The notes: generated by a model not told the origin, from the letters alone. DNA of 64,000 nucleotides from Curtobacterium sp. MCJR17_055 (GCF_003224335.1 NZ_QKLF01000005.1:1-64000), one strand, 5' to 3'; positions 25,093 through 34,163 are shown, counted from the first letter of the stretch. Numbers and translations: made by a program.

Positions 25093-25140
25093 GACGGACG
25101 GGAGGCCCGGCACCACCCGGTGGGGAGCCTCCCGTCCGTC
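25093..25140. terminator. ACGGGAGGC-type hairpin terminator
   Basis: Arms GACGGACGGGAGGC (25093-25106) and its complement (25127-25140) around a 20-base loop containing CCACCCGGTGG. It lies between a plus-strand gene and the convergent fabH gene. Member of a hairpin family repeated through the window. Confidence 0.85.
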
Positions 25141-25164
25141 GCCCGGGCGGGCCGGCGCTCGCGG

Positions 25165-26133
25165 TCAGCGGCGACGGACCGGCGTGGTGACCACCTGTCC
25201 GGCGTGCGCGAACCCGCCCCCGAACCCGAAGAGCAGCGCCGGGACGCCCTCCGGCAGTTCCCCGCGGTGCCACGCCTTCGACAGACCGAGCGGCACGCTC
25301 GCTGCGGAGGTGTTGCCGGACTCGACGACGTCGCGCACGACGTACTTGCCCTCGCCGCCGAGCGCCGTGACGAGTGGCTCGATGATGCGCAGGTTCGCCT
25401 GGTGGAAGGCGAACACCCCGATGTCGTCGAGGGTCAGGCCGGCCCGGTCGACGACCGCGCGCGCGTGTCCCTCGGCCTCGGTGATCGCCCACCGGTAGAT
25501 GGAGCGGCCCTCCTGCTGGAACACCTCCGGGTCGTGCGTGACGCGGACGGCGTCCTGCAGGTGCGGCACGCTCCCCCATGACACCGGTCCGATCTGCGGC
25601 TCGTCGGAGACCTGCAGGACCGCTGCGCCGGCGCCGTCGCCCACGAGCACGCAGGTCGAGCGGTCGGTCCAGTCGGCGATGCGCGAGAGCGTCTCGGAGC
25701 CGATGACGAGCGCGGTGTCGGCGGACCCGGTGCGGATGGCCTGGTCGGCGATGGCCATGGCGTACTCGAAGCCGCTGCACGCGGTGTTGATGTCGATGGG
25801 GGCCGGGCCGTTCGACATGCCGAGCGCTGCGGCCACCCGTCCGGCCGTGTAGGGCGAGCGGTCCCGGTGGGTGGTCGATGCGACCACGACCAGGTCGACG
25901 TCGGTCGGCGCGACGCCCGCGTCCGCCAGGGCGTTGCGCGCCGCCTCGGTCGCCATGGACGTCACGCTGTCGTCCGGGCCGGCGATGCGCCGGGTCCTGA
26001 TCCCGGTGCGTGTCGTGATCCACTCGTCGTTCGTGTCGACCATCGTCGACAGTTCGTCGTTGGTGAGGATCCGGTCGGGCTGGTGGTGGCCGAACCCGGT
26101 GATCCGGCTGCCTCGGAGTGCTGGGATGTTCAC
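25165..26133 (-). CDS. fabH: 3-oxoacyl-ACP synthase III (FabH-like)
   Basis: Ketosynthase that starts fatty-acid synthesis by condensing an acyl-CoA with malonyl-ACP, or a FabH-like relative with another acyl substrate. The catalytic triad is complete: Cys119 (INTACSGF), His244 (FAFHQANLRI), Asn274 (ESGNTSAAS), in a 322-residue protein, the usual length. The GTG at 26133 gives the family's opening NIPALRGSRITGFG; longer starts are possible but unlikely. It stands alone rather than in a fab cluster, so its exact substrate is uncertain. Confidence 0.9.
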   Translation of the reverse strand: MNIPALRGSRITGFGHHQPDRILTNDELSTMVDTNDEWITTRTGIRTRRIAGPDDSVTSMATEAARNALADAGVAPTDVDLVVVASTTHRDRSPYTAGRVAAALGMSNGPAPIDINTACSGFEYAMAIADQAIRTGSADTALVIGSETLSRIADWTDRSTCVLVGDGAGAAVLQVSDEPQIGPVSWGSVPHLQDAVRVTHDPEVFQQEGRSIYRWAITEAEGHARAVVDRAGLTLDDIGVFAFHQANLRIIEPLVTALGGEGKYVVRDVVESGNTSAASVPLGLSKAWHRGELPEGVPALLFGFGGGFAHAGQVVTTPVRRR

Positions 26134-26196
26134 CCCCCGAACGCTACGCCTGTCGTCCAACGCCGCATGCCGGGCACGGCATGGGGTGGGCGCAGG

Positions 26197-26586
26197 TCAG
26201 TCGCGCGCCTTCGCCGTCGCTCGGCGGTTCGCCTTCTTGATCGCGTCGACGAGCTCGTCCTTCGTCATCCTCGAGCGGCCGCTCACCTCGAGGCGCTTCG
26301 CGACCTCGAGCAGGTGCGCCTTCGAGGCGTTCGCGTCGACACCCTCCTGCGTCGTGCCGGAGTCGCGTGTACCGGCGGCACCGGAGTCCGATGGACCGGC
26401 GGAGTTCTTCTCCTCCCAGTGGTCGCCGACCTTCTCGTACTCGTGCTTCACGGCGGCCCACGCGGTCCGGCCGGCGCGCTGCCCCTCGCCGTACTCGGCC
26501 TCGGCGGACCGCAGTGTGGCGCGGTAGACGTCCTGCGCGTGCTCCGGGGACCGCTGCAGCGTGCTCGGGATGTCGTCGTCGGGCAT
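26197..26586 (-). CDS. ChaB-like protein with Rho-N domain
   Basis: Small cytoplasmic protein of 129 residues. The amino-terminal part (IPSTLQRSPEHAQDVYRATL; AWAAVKHEYEKVGDHWEEK) matches the ChaB family, once linked to cation transport. After a short Ser/Gly linker the carboxyl part (SKAHLLEVAKRLEVSGRSRM, TKDELVDAIKKANRR) is a Rho-termination-factor N-like SAP/LEM fold that usually binds nucleic acid. Function not established. ATG preceded by GGAGGA. Confidence 0.85.
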   Translation of the reverse strand: MPDDDIPSTLQRSPEHAQDVYRATLRSAEAEYGEGQRAGRTAWAAVKHEYEKVGDHWEEKNSAGPSDSGAAGTRDSGTTQEGVDANASKAHLLEVAKRLEVSGRSRMTKDELVDAIKKANRRATAKARD

Positions 26587-26675
26587 GGTCGTTCCTCCGT
26601 CGCGTGGTCGTCGAGGCCTCCACGGGTACTCCCGGGTCCTGACAGCGCGTCGAGCCGGGGGCGTAGACCTGGTGC

Positions 26676-27647
26676 ATGGACTACACACACCTCGGACGGA
26701 CAGGGCTGTCGGTGTCACGGGCAGTGCTCGGCACGATGAACTTCGGACCGGAGACCAGCGAGGACGACTCGCACGCGATCATGGACCGGGCGCACGAGCT
26801 CGGCGTCAACTTCTTCGACACGGCCAACGCGTACGGCGGCTCGGTGGGCAAGGGCGCCACGGAGGAGATCATCGGCCGGTGGTTCGCCAAGGGCGGCGGA
26901 CGACGCGACAAGACGGTGCTCGCCACGAAGGTGTACGGCGAGATGACCGACTGGCCGAACGGCGGCAAGCTGAGCGCGCTGAACATCCGCCGGTCGATCG
27001 ACGCGTCGCTCCAGCGGCTGCAGACCGACCACATCGACCTCTACCAGATGCACCACGTCGACCGGGCGACACCCCGGGACGAGATCTGGCAGGCGATGGA
27101 GATCGCGGTGGGCCAGGGCAAGGTCCTCTACGTCGGGTCGTCGAACTTCGCCGGGTGGCACATCGCGCAGGCGCAGGAGGCCGCACGGCACCGGAACTTC
27201 CTCGGTCTGGTCAGCGAGCAGTCGATCTACAACCTGGTCGTCCGTGACGTCGAGCGCGAGGTCCTGCCGGCCGCGCAGCACTACGGGCTCGGGGTGATCC
27301 CGTGGTCGCCGCTGCAGGGCGGACTGCTCGGCGGCGTGATCGAGAAGACCGAGAACGGGTCGCGCCGGTTGTCCGGGCGGAGCGCCGAGTACGTCGACGC
27401 CCACCGCGACCAGCTCACCGCGTACGAGTCGTTCGCGCAGGAGCTCGGGCACACTCCGGGCGAACTCGCCCTCGCGTGGCTGCTGCACCAGCCGGGCGTC
27501 ACCGCGCCGATCACCGGCCCGCGCACCATGGAGCAGTGGGAGTCCGCCGTCCGCGCGGTCGACATCCGCCTCGACCAGGCCGCACTCGACCGCCTCGACG
27601 AGCTGTTCCCCGGCCACCGGACCGCACCCGAGGACTACGCCTGGTAG
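26676..27647 (+). CDS. Aldo/keto reductase
   Basis: NADPH-dependent oxidoreductase of the AKR superfamily, 323 residues. The tetrad is visible: Asp in FFDTANAYG, Tyr in the same motif, Lys in LATKVYG and His in YQMHHVDRA. The cofactor-binding end has ITGPRTMEQWESAVRA. Similar to the YajO/Tas-like AKR group. Substrate unknown. Independent transcription is likely, since its neighbour upstream is divergent. Confidence 0.93.
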   Translation: MDYTHLGRTGLSVSRAVLGTMNFGPETSEDDSHAIMDRAHELGVNFFDTANAYGGSVGKGATEEIIGRWFAKGGGRRDKTVLATKVYGEMTDWPNGGKLSALNIRRSIDASLQRLQTDHIDLYQMHHVDRATPRDEIWQAMEIAVGQGKVLYVGSSNFAGWHIAQAQEAARHRNFLGLVSEQSIYNLVVRDVEREVLPAAQHYGLGVIPWSPLQGGLLGGVIEKTENGSRRLSGRSAEYVDAHRDQLTAYESFAQELGHTPGELALAWLLHQPGVTAPITGPRTMEQWESAVRAVDIRLDQAALDRLDELFPGHRTAPEDYAW

Positions 27648-27715
27648 CACCGCACACCGGTCCGGGCACCGACGACTCCCGCTGGAGCCGGACCACCGAC
27701 GAGAGGACGACCGCG

Positions 27716-28039
27716 ATGACCACTTCCATGCCCAACGACCACGGCGGGGACGGCGGCAACACCGAGCTCGGCGAAGCGCTGCAGCACGAAGCCGCCACCA
27801 CCGGCGACTCCGGGTCGGCCGAGGAGCAACCACGTGCCGAGGACGACCGTTCCGGACTCGACCTGGAGGACCGTGGGGACCAGGAACAGTCCGCGCTCGC
27901 CGCGCTCGGGAACGACGCCCGCGGAGGTGACGCCCTCGTCGGTGGCGGCGACGACCTCGGGGACACGTCCACCGGGACCCAGACCGACGACCAAGCGGTC
28001 CCCGACGGCTCGCGCGAGGACGGTGCCGACACGCACTGA
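27716..28039 (+). CDS. Small acidic hypothetical protein
   Basis: A 107-residue, strongly acidic, Gly/Asp/Glu-rich and probably disordered protein with no recognisable domain (for example GDQEQSALAALGNDARGGDA). It starts with ATG after GAGAGGA, 68 bases downstream of the aldo/keto reductase, and is followed by a strong terminator. Codon-position composition agrees with its neighbours, which supports it being real. Confidence 0.65.
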   Translation: MTTSMPNDHGGDGGNTELGEALQHEAATTGDSGSAEEQPRAEDDRSGLDLEDRGDQEQSALAALGNDARGGDALVGGGDDLGDTSTGTQTDDQAVPDGSREDGADTH

Positions 28040-28049
28040 TCGCCGGCCG

Positions 28050-28094
28050 CACGACGACGGCCCCCGCTCCGAGTGAGCGGGGGCCGTCGTCGTG
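28050..28094. terminator. 20-bp-arm terminator before amtB
   Basis: Perfect 20-bp arms at 28050-28069 and 28075-28094 with a CGAGT loop, between the convergent acidic-protein gene and amtB. Confidence 0.88.
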
Positions 28095-28108
28095 TGCGGC
28101 AGGAGCGG

Positions 28109-29383
28109 TCAGCGCACGCCGACCGCGCTGTTGTCCTCCTGGTCGTAGAGGACGTAGCCCTCTTCGCCGTGGACCGCGGTGTCGATGCCGGCGACCTCGT
28201 CCTCGGTCTTCACGCGGAAGCCCATCGTCTTCTCGATGAGGAAGCCGATCACGAAGGCCAGGACGAAGGAGTAGAGCCCGACGGCGAGGGCAGCGGCGGC
28301 CTGCTTGCCGAGCTGCTCGAACGAGCCCGAGTAGATCAGGCCGGTGTCGTTGGCGAAGAAGCCGAGGAACAGCGTGCCGAAGACACCGCCGACCAGGTGC
28401 ACGCCGACCACGTCGAGCGAGTCGTCGAAGCCCAGGCGGTACTTCCAGTCGATCGCGAAGCAGCAGACGATGCCGGCGAGGAAGCCGAGCACGATGCCCC
28501 AGCCGGGCGTCAGGTTGGCGCAGGCCGGCGTGATCGCGACGAGGCCGGTGACGGCGCCCGAGGCGGCACCGACGGAGGTGGCCTTGCCGTCCTTGAGCTT
28601 CTCGATGAGCAGCCACCCGAGGATCGCGGCGGCGGGGGCGGCGAGCGTGTTCACCCAGGCGATCGCGGCGATGCCGTCAGCAGCGCCCTCGGACCCGGCG
28701 TTGAAGCCGAACCAGCCGAACCAGAGGATCGCGGCACCGAGCAGGACGAAGGGCGGGTTGTGCGGCTTGTGCGCACCCTTGGCGAAGCCGACGCGCTTGC
28801 CGAGCACGAGCGCCAGGGCCAGGCCCGCGGCACCGGCGTTGATGTGCACCGCGGTACCACCGGCGAAGTCGATGACGCCCCACGTGGCGGCCCATCCCGA
28901 CGTCAGGTTGAACACCCACGAGGCGACCGGGAAGTAGACGACCGTGACCCAGATGCCGGCGAAGACCATCCACGCGCCGAACTTCGCGCGGTCGGCGATC
29001 GCACCGGAGATGAGGGCGACCGTGATGATCGCGAACGTGGCCTGGAAGCCGACGAAGGCCATCGACGGGTAGGCCGCCTGGATGTCCGACGACTGCGCCT
29101 CCTCGAACGCCTGGCCGAGGCCGAGCAGGTTCCAGTCGATGCTGAAGAAGCCGACGATGCCCGTCACGGCCGTGTTGTCCCCGTGGTTGGCGAAGGCGAT
29201 CGCGTAGCCGTAGAGCACCCAGAGGACGCTCACCAGCGCGATGGCCCCGAAGGACATCATCATCATGCTGATGACGGACTTGGCCTTCACCAGACCGCCG
29301 TAGAAGAAGGCCAGGCCGGGTGTCATGAACAACACCAGCGCCGCCATGACCAACACGAACGTCGTGTTGCCCTGATCAAGCAT
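28109..29383 (-). CDS. amtB: Ammonium transporter (Amt/Mep)
   Basis: Ammonium channel of 424 residues in the cytoplasmic membrane. It has 11 predicted helices, the Amt signature FAGGTAVHINAGAAGLALAL including the first pore His, and the second in DVVGVHLVGGVFGTLFLG. The cytoplasmic tail ends EEGYVLYDQEDNSAVGVR. The ATG at 29383 follows GAGAGG. No glnK (PII) gene is adjacent, unlike many amtB operons. A GlnR-type operator lies 68-105 bases upstream. Confidence 0.96.
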   Translation of the reverse strand: MLDQGNTTFVLVMAALVLFMTPGLAFFYGGLVKAKSVISMMMMSFGAIALVSVLWVLYGYAIAFANHGDNTAVTGIVGFFSIDWNLLGLGQAFEEAQSSDIQAAYPSMAFVGFQATFAIITVALISGAIADRAKFGAWMVFAGIWVTVVYFPVASWVFNLTSGWAATWGVIDFAGGTAVHINAGAAGLALALVLGKRVGFAKGAHKPHNPPFVLLGAAILWFGWFGFNAGSEGAADGIAAIAWVNTLAAPAAAILGWLLIEKLKDGKATSVGAASGAVTGLVAITPACANLTPGWGIVLGFLAGIVCCFAIDWKYRLGFDDSLDVVGVHLVGGVFGTLFLGFFANDTGLIYSGSFEQLGKQAAAALAVGLYSFVLAFVIGFLIEKTMGFRVKTEDEVAGIDTAVHGEEGYVLYDQEDNSAVGVR

Positions 29384-29450
29384 GTGTGCACCTCTCGTCG
29401 CTGTGCGGCTCTCCGTCCGCCTCGGGTGCGACCGAGTCTGGCGACGACGT

Positions 29451-29488
29451 GTTTCACCGGGAGGCGCGCTCTGTTTCGCGGAGGTAAC
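29451..29488 (-). promoter_or_regulatory. GlnR-type nitrogen-control boxes upstream of amtB
   Basis: Read leftward: GTTAC-N6-GAAAC-N6-CGCCT-N6-GAAAC. The first pair matches the actinobacterial GlnR box GTNAC-N6-GAAAC exactly, and the second GAAAC keeps the same phase. The position, 68-105 bases before the amtB start, fits activation under nitrogen limitation. Confidence 0.7.
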
Positions 29489-29559
29489 GTCACGGCGCGT
29501 TCTGTGAACGCTGTGTTTCGCAGCCCCGAGCGGCACCCGGCAGGGGTGTTCCGGGACGT

Positions 29560-30630
29560 TCAGGAGGCCCGGGGCGACTCCTCCGCGCGGGTCAGCGCGA
29601 CGACGCGGCTCGCGGCACGCAGGTACTTCTTGCGGTACCCGCCTTCGAGCATCACGTCGGGGTACACCGTGTCGAGCGGGATGCCCGAGGCGACGATCCG
29701 GACCTGCGCGTCGTAGAGGCGGTCGACGAGCGCCACCCACCGGAGCGCGTCGGTCTGGTCCGTGAACGCCTGCACGTCGGTCAGCCCGACGGCGTCGAGC
29801 CCGTCGACGAGCGCGACGTACCTGGACGGGTGCACGGACGCCAGGTGGGCCACGACGGACCGGAAGTCGTCCTGCGTGACGCGGGCCGGGCCTCCCGTCC
29901 CGGACGGCGTCGACGAGGTCAGGGCCGCCAGCGCGGCGGGGACGTCGTCGACGACCGACGCCGACTCGTCGACGGCACGACGACGGAAGTCCAGGCCGTC
30001 GATGCGCATGGTGTCGAACCGGTCGGACATCGCCTGGATCTCGCGGAGGAAGTCCTGCGCGGCGAAGCGCCCCTCACCGAGCGCCCCGGGCGGGGTGTTC
30101 GACGTCGCGGCGAAGCGCGTGCCGGTCTCGGTGAGCTCCTTGATGAGGCGGGTCATCACCATCGTGTCGCCCGGGTCGTCGAGCTCGAACTCGTCGATGC
30201 AGACGAGCGCGGTCCCGCGGAGCAGGTCGACCGTGCCCTGGAAACCGAGCGCCCCGACGAGCGCGGTGTACTCGATGAACGTGCCGAACGTCTTCCGTCC
30301 GCTGGCCGCGTGGTAGGCCGCGGCGAGCAGGTGGGTCTTGCCGACGCCGAACCCGCCGTCCAGGTACACACCGGACTTCGCGGGCACCTCGGGCTCCTTG
30401 CGCTTCCGACCGAACAGCCCGCGCCTGGCCGGCTCGGGGACCGTCGTGACGAAGGTCTCGACCGCGTCCCGCACCTCGGCCTGCGAGGCGTACTCCGGGT
30501 CGGGCCGGTACGAGGCGAACGACGCCTCGGCGAACTGCGGCGGCGGCACGAGCGCGGCGGCCATCTGCTGCGGGGTGACCTGCGGGTCGCGGTCGACGAG
30601 GTGTTCCGGCGCGGGGCGCGGTTCTGGCAC
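29560..30630 (-). CDS. zapE: Cell-division ATPase ZapE (AFG1-like)
   Basis: P-loop ATPase of the AFG1/ZapE family, 356 residues. Walker A GGFGVGKTH at residues 92-100, Walker B VCIDEFELDD near 143, sensor-like AATSNTPP near 180. In Proteobacteria ZapE associates with the divisome; the actinobacterial role is less clear. GTG start at 30630 without a strong ribosome site, so a slightly different start is possible. Divergent from the sulfurtransferase gene. Confidence 0.9.
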   Translation of the reverse strand: MPEPRPAPEHLVDRDPQVTPQQMAAALVPPPQFAEASFASYRPDPEYASQAEVRDAVETFVTTVPEPARRGLFGRKRKEPEVPAKSGVYLDGGFGVGKTHLLAAAYHAASGRKTFGTFIEYTALVGALGFQGTVDLLRGTALVCIDEFELDDPGDTMVMTRLIKELTETGTRFAATSNTPPGALGEGRFAAQDFLREIQAMSDRFDTMRIDGLDFRRRAVDESASVVDDVPAALAALTSSTPSGTGGPARVTQDDFRSVVAHLASVHPSRYVALVDGLDAVGLTDVQAFTDQTDALRWVALVDRLYDAQVRIVASGIPLDTVYPDVMLEGGYRKKYLRAASRVVALTRAEESPRAS

Positions 30631-30765
30631 GGTGCGGGACCTTCCGTCGGCCTGTCGTCTGGTGTCACGTCACGGCTGCGACACGGTGCTTCCGCGTACC
30701 GTTGGGGGTGACGCGCAAGGACCGATCCTAGTCCGCGCGCCATCGATCCCCAGGAGGTACCCCCG

Positions 30766-31677
30766 ATGACCGCACCGGTCGACCCGTCCGAGAAGTTCCG
30801 CTCCTACGCGCACCCCGAGCGCCTGGTGTCCACCGAGTGGCTGCAGGAGCAACTCGACGCCGGCGTGGGGTCGCCCGAACTCGTCGTGGTCGAGTCCGAC
30901 GAGGACGTCCTGCTCTACGAGACCGGGCACATCCCGGGCTCGGTGAAGATCGACTGGCACACCGACCTCAACGACCCGGTGCAGCGCGACTACATCGACG
31001 GCGAGGCCTTCGCCCGGCTCGTCGGCGGCAAGGGCATCGGCCGCGACACCACCGTCGTCATCCACGGCGACAAGGACAACTGGTGGGCCGCGTACGCACT
31101 CTGGGTGTTCACGCTCTTCGGGCACGAGGACGTCCGCCTGCTCGACGGCGGCCGGGCGAAGTGGATCGCCGAGGGTCGGGCGATGACCACCGACCGGACG
31201 TCGGTCGACGCGGTGGAGTACCCCGCGGTCGAGCGCGACGACGCCACCGTCCGCGCGTTCAAGGAGGACGTCCTCGCACACCTGGGCAAGCCGCTCGTGG
31301 ACGTCCGCAGCGCCCCGGAGTACTCGGGCGACCGCACGACCGCGCCGGACTACCCGGAGGAGGGTGCGCTGCGCGCCGGGCACATCCCGACCGCCGTCAA
31401 CATCCCCTGGAAGTCCGCCGCCGCTGCCGACGGCACGTTCAAGTCGCGCGAGGAGCTCGACGCCGTGTACCGCGAGGGCGCCGGCATCGGCGACGCGGAC
31501 GAGGTCATCGCGTACTGCCGGATCGGCGAGCGGTCGAGCCACACGTGGTTCGTCCTGCAGCACCTGCTCGGCATCGAGGACGTGAAGAACTACGACGGCT
31601 CCTGGACCGAGTGGGGCAGCGCCGTCCGCGTCCCGATCGTGGTGGGCTCCGAGCCGGGTACGCTGCCTGCTCGATGA
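30766..31677 (+). CDS. Thiosulfate/3-mercaptopyruvate-type sulfurtransferase (double rhodanese)
   Basis: Two rhodanese domains in 303 residues. The first (about 20-140) is inactive, reading GDKDNWWA at the active loop. The second carries the catalytic Cys251 in CRIGERSS, a loop typical of thiosulfate sulfurtransferase. [13 protein letters not shown] closes the protein. Its stop overlaps the SufE start (ATGA), suggesting that persulfide sulfur is handed to or from the SufE-like partner. Confidence 0.92.
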   Translation: MTAPVDPSEKFRSYAHPERLVSTEWLQEQLDAGVGSPELVVVESDEDVLLYETGHIPGSVKIDWHTDLNDPVQRDYIDGEAFARLVGGKGIGRDTTVVIHGDKDNWWAAYALWVFTLFGHEDVRLLDGGRAKWIAEGRAMTTDRTSVDAVEYPAVERDDATVRAFKEDVLAHLGKPLVDVRSAPEYSGDRTTAPDYPEEGALRAGHIPTAVNIPWKSAAAADGTFKSREELDAVYREGAGIGDADEVIAYCRIGERSSHTWFVLQHLLGIEDVKNYDGSWTEWGSAVRVPIVVGSEPGTLPAR

Positions 31678-32123
31678 CGGACGCAGCGCTCCCCCAGCCC
31701 CTCGCCGAGATCCGCGACGACTTCCTCGCGCTGACGCAGAACGACCGCCTGCAGCTCCTGCTCGAGTTCTCCGACGAACTGCCGGCGCTCCCGCCCCGCC
31801 TGCAGGGCCACGAGGACGAACTCGAACGAGTCGAGGAGTGCCAGTCGCCGGTCTTCATCACCGTCACTGTGGGCGAGGACGGCGACGGCCCGGACGTCGT
31901 CCGCATGCACGCCACGGCTCCGCGTGAAGCACCGACCACGCGCGGCTTCGCGTCGATCCTGGCGCAGGGGCTCTCCGGCCTGACCGTCGAGCAGGTGCTC
32001 GCCGTGCCGGCGGACTACCCGCTGACGCTCGGGCTGAACGAGGCGGTCAGCCCGCTGCGGATCCGCGGCATGGTCGGCATGCTCGGTCGGGTGCAGCGGC
32101 AGGTGCGGGCGGCCGCCGCCTAG
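31674..32123 (+). CDS. SufE-family sulfur acceptor
   Basis: A 149-residue SufE-fold protein with the sulfur-accepting Cys56 in VEECQSPVF and the [17 protein letters not shown] carboxyl helix. SufE proteins take persulfide sulfur from cysteine desulfurases for Fe-S assembly. Here the partner gene is a rhodanese translated in coupling with it, not sufS, so a rhodanese-SufE relay is likely. A terminator follows 13 bases after the stop. Confidence 0.9.
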   Translation: MTDAALPQPLAEIRDDFLALTQNDRLQLLLEFSDELPALPPRLQGHEDELERVEECQSPVFITVTVGEDGDGPDVVRMHATAPREAPTTRGFASILAQGLSGLTVEQVLAVPADYPLTLGLNEAVSPLRIRGMVGMLGRVQRQVRAAAA

Positions 32124-32135
32124 CGGCTTCTGGAA

Positions 32136-32175
32136 GACGGGAGGCGCGGTGCCAGCTGGTGCCGCGCCTCCCGTC
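32136..32175. terminator. ACGGGAGGC-type hairpin after SufE gene
   Basis: Arms GACGGGAGGCGCGG (32136-32149) and complement (32162-32175) around a loop with CAGCTG. It ends the sulfurtransferase-SufE unit and marks the left edge of the toxin/immunity island. Confidence 0.85.
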
Positions 32176-33065
32176 CGTGGTCCCCCGCCATCCGCACGCA
32201 GGACGTCCCGGTGGAACGACCGGTCCGCATGGCACGCTCTGCAGAGCCTGTCCGGCTTCGTCGAGCAGCTGCGCGAGGCCGCGAAGCAGGAGGACGATCG
32301 CCGGGCGAAGGCGAAAGCGAAGGCGTGGGCGGCGCGTAAGAAGGAGCGCGAGGACAACCTCTTCGTCGCTGCCACCCACGAGGTCGGGACGTGGTTCGGC
32401 GCCGACGACGACCCGAAGCCACCAGAACCGGAGCCCGAGCCGCACCGCCAGGCCGATACCGTGACGGTGCGCGGCCGGACCATCCCGGCCGGTGGGGGTG
32501 GCGGAGGCGGCGGCACGTCGTCAGCGGTGCCCGCGGACCTCCGGTCGTTCCAGTCCGGTATCCGGTCGTGCGACGAGTCACTCGCTGGTGCAGTCTCGAC
32601 CTTCCGCAACGCGCTGACCGACTACGAGTCCGGCTGCAACCCGTGCTGGGGCACGCTCAGCGCGCAGTCGCTCGTGACCGCCGTGAACGACTGGATGACC
32701 GCGAACGGGCAGGACGCCGTCTGGGCGGTCACCGTCGCAGCGCAGTTCGAGGCCGCGGGCGGTGGCACCGGACCCGCCACACTGCTAGACGCCTCGATCT
32801 CGGCAGCCCTGGCAGCGGCCGGCATCGGCACGGCACCGGGTTCCCGTGCAAGTCGGAATTCCCTGCGTCTTGGAGCGATGGCAGGATCATCCACGACATC
32901 TCTGACGTCGCGACTGACCCAGATCTCGAGTGGGTGCCGCAGGGTGAGGCCGGGACGACCTTCATCGCGAATGGCATGCGAGTCGGCGTCGCGATTCGAG
33001 TAGTCATCAGAAACGATGAGATCATTTCCGGATTCCTTACCAACACATCGAAGAACTCACAATGA
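32176..33065 (+). pseudogene. Frameshifted polymorphic toxin remnant with EndoU nuclease tip
   Basis: Two reading frames together make one broken toxin gene. The first, open from inside the preceding hairpin without a credible start, encodes a basic helix (AKAKAWAARKKEREDNLFVA), a Pro/Glu linker, and a helical module with SLVTAVNDWMTANGQDAVWA that ends LLDASISAALAAAGI. The second, entered near 32790-32850, encodes an EndoU ribonuclease domain: RHRHGTGFPCKSEFPASWSD, then GRIIHDISDVATDP, VAIRVVIRNDEIISGF and a stop at 33065. EndoU tips cleave RNA in rival cells. The 5' end and the junction are both defective, so the product is probably inactive. The stop overlaps the immunity gene's ATG. Confidence 0.75.
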
Positions 33066-33370
33066 ACGACCTTGGCAATTACCGAAATCAGGCACTCCGC
33101 ATCATCAGCGAACTCGAGGATCGGCTCGGAATTCAGGCGCTGGAAGATGCGCGCGATCTCGTTGAATGCGACGAAGCCCCTCTCGGTCTGAGCATCGCAG
33201 CAGGGATCATCGCGGAGCGCAACCTCACTGTTCCCATGTGGATCGTCGAGGACATCAAACGTCTCTTGCAAGCGTGGCCAGAGGAACTGGCTGAGCTTCC
33301 CGAACATTTCGAGACGCATGGCTTTGTTCTCCTCCGCGGCGATGTGCCACCCGAAGGGCCGAGCACCTGA
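33062..33370 (+). CDS. MafI-family-like immunity protein
   Basis: A 102-residue acidic helical protein (ALEDARDLVECDEAPLGLSI; NLTVPMWIVEDIKRLLQAW) resembling MafI-type immunity proteins, which neutralise MafB/EndoU toxin tips. Its ATG overlaps the toxin stop by 4 bases, the standard toxin-immunity arrangement. It appears intact although the toxin is frameshifted, so it may now be an orphan immunity gene. Base composition is visibly less GC-rich than the surroundings. Confidence 0.7.
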   Translation: MNDLGNYRNQALRIISELEDRLGIQALEDARDLVECDEAPLGLSIAAGIIAERNLTVPMWIVEDIKRLLQAWPEELAELPEHFETHGFVLLRGDVPPEGPST

Positions 33371-33487
33371 TCGAGGGTTCCGTTCAGATTCGCGCGACCA
33401 GCGTGGCCGCGAAGGTAGGGGAATGTGCTGCTGCGTTGACTCACGTCTGTGGTCGCCGCCCCTCCTGGACACGGGGTCTTGAACTGA

Positions 33488-33793
33488 TGCCTGCTGAGAA
33501 CCTTGCTCGGCAATGAGTCGATCTCAGACGTCAACGTCCTCCCTGGTTCCGGATTGGAGATTCGTGAACTCGAACAAGTGTCCGGCACGCCGGGTCTTCC
33601 GGATCCGGTGCTCGACCACGCCACGTTCACTCGTCTCGTCGCAGCGACGGTGCAGTTCATCCAGGGCGAGTTCATCGGCTTCGAGGAAGCAGATGTGGGT
33701 CAGCTCGACAAAGCCGTCATCGTCATTGATGTGGTGGACGGAGCATGCGCGATCCAGCTCGATCGCGTCAGCGGCATCAACCCGGAGTTGTGA
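33488..33793 (+). pseudogene. 5'-truncated paralogue of the immunity-like gene at 34242
   Basis: About 100 codons without a convincing start (only TTG/CTG candidates after an in-frame stop at 33485). The protein aligns along its length with the first half of the gene at 34242: VNVLPGSG versus MVVLPDSD, FIQGEFIGF versus MIDGEFFGS, and AVIVIDVVDG...LDRVSGI versus MVRIDFFDS...LDRSVIG. It is therefore a decayed copy that lost its beginning. Confidence 0.6.
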
Positions 33794-33794
33794 C

Positions 33795-34163
33795 ATGCAA
33801 GAAGTCTTCTTCTCGTCCATGGACAGCAAGTGGTTCTCGTCTGTCTTCCGGTGCGAAGTGGAACGACCGATCGAGCTCCCGAACGGTCACCATGCACTGA
33901 TGGTCAGCTGCGATCCGCCGCTGAACGGACAGGAACTCGGCCACCCACCCGGCATCGGAGAGCTGTTGCTCTGGAGTCGCTTCGAAGACGAAGACCCCTG
34001 GACCTTCCCCGCCTTCCCGCACTTCGTGCAGATCTGTCTCCCTGACGTCGATCTGCCTGTCCATGCCATGCCTCCGAGCATCGCATGGGGCGAGATCTAC
34101 AAGACCGAGGCCGACGCGCACGCCCACGAGATGAACGCTCGCCCGCGCTCCTCGACGAAGTGA
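33795..34163 (+). CDS. Hypothetical protein in immunity island
   Basis: A 122-residue protein of unknown family, rich in aromatic residues (LLWSRFEDEDPWTFPAFPHF; VHAMPPSIAWGEIYKTEADA). It begins 1 base after the preceding remnant's stop, with an ATG, in the AT-richer part of the island. By context it may be an immunity protein; no motif proves this. Confidence 0.55.
   Translation: MQEVFFSSMDSKWFSSVFRCEVERPIELPNGHHALMVSCDPPLNGQELGHPPGIGELLLWSRFEDEDPWTFPAFPHFVQICLPDVDLPVHAMPPSIAWGEIYKTEADAHAHEMNARPRSSTK

Noticed and set aside
33487..33516. Short ATG frame just upstream of the truncated immunity paralogue
   Set aside because: It stops after nine codons and is in a different frame from the paralogue, so it cannot be its start.
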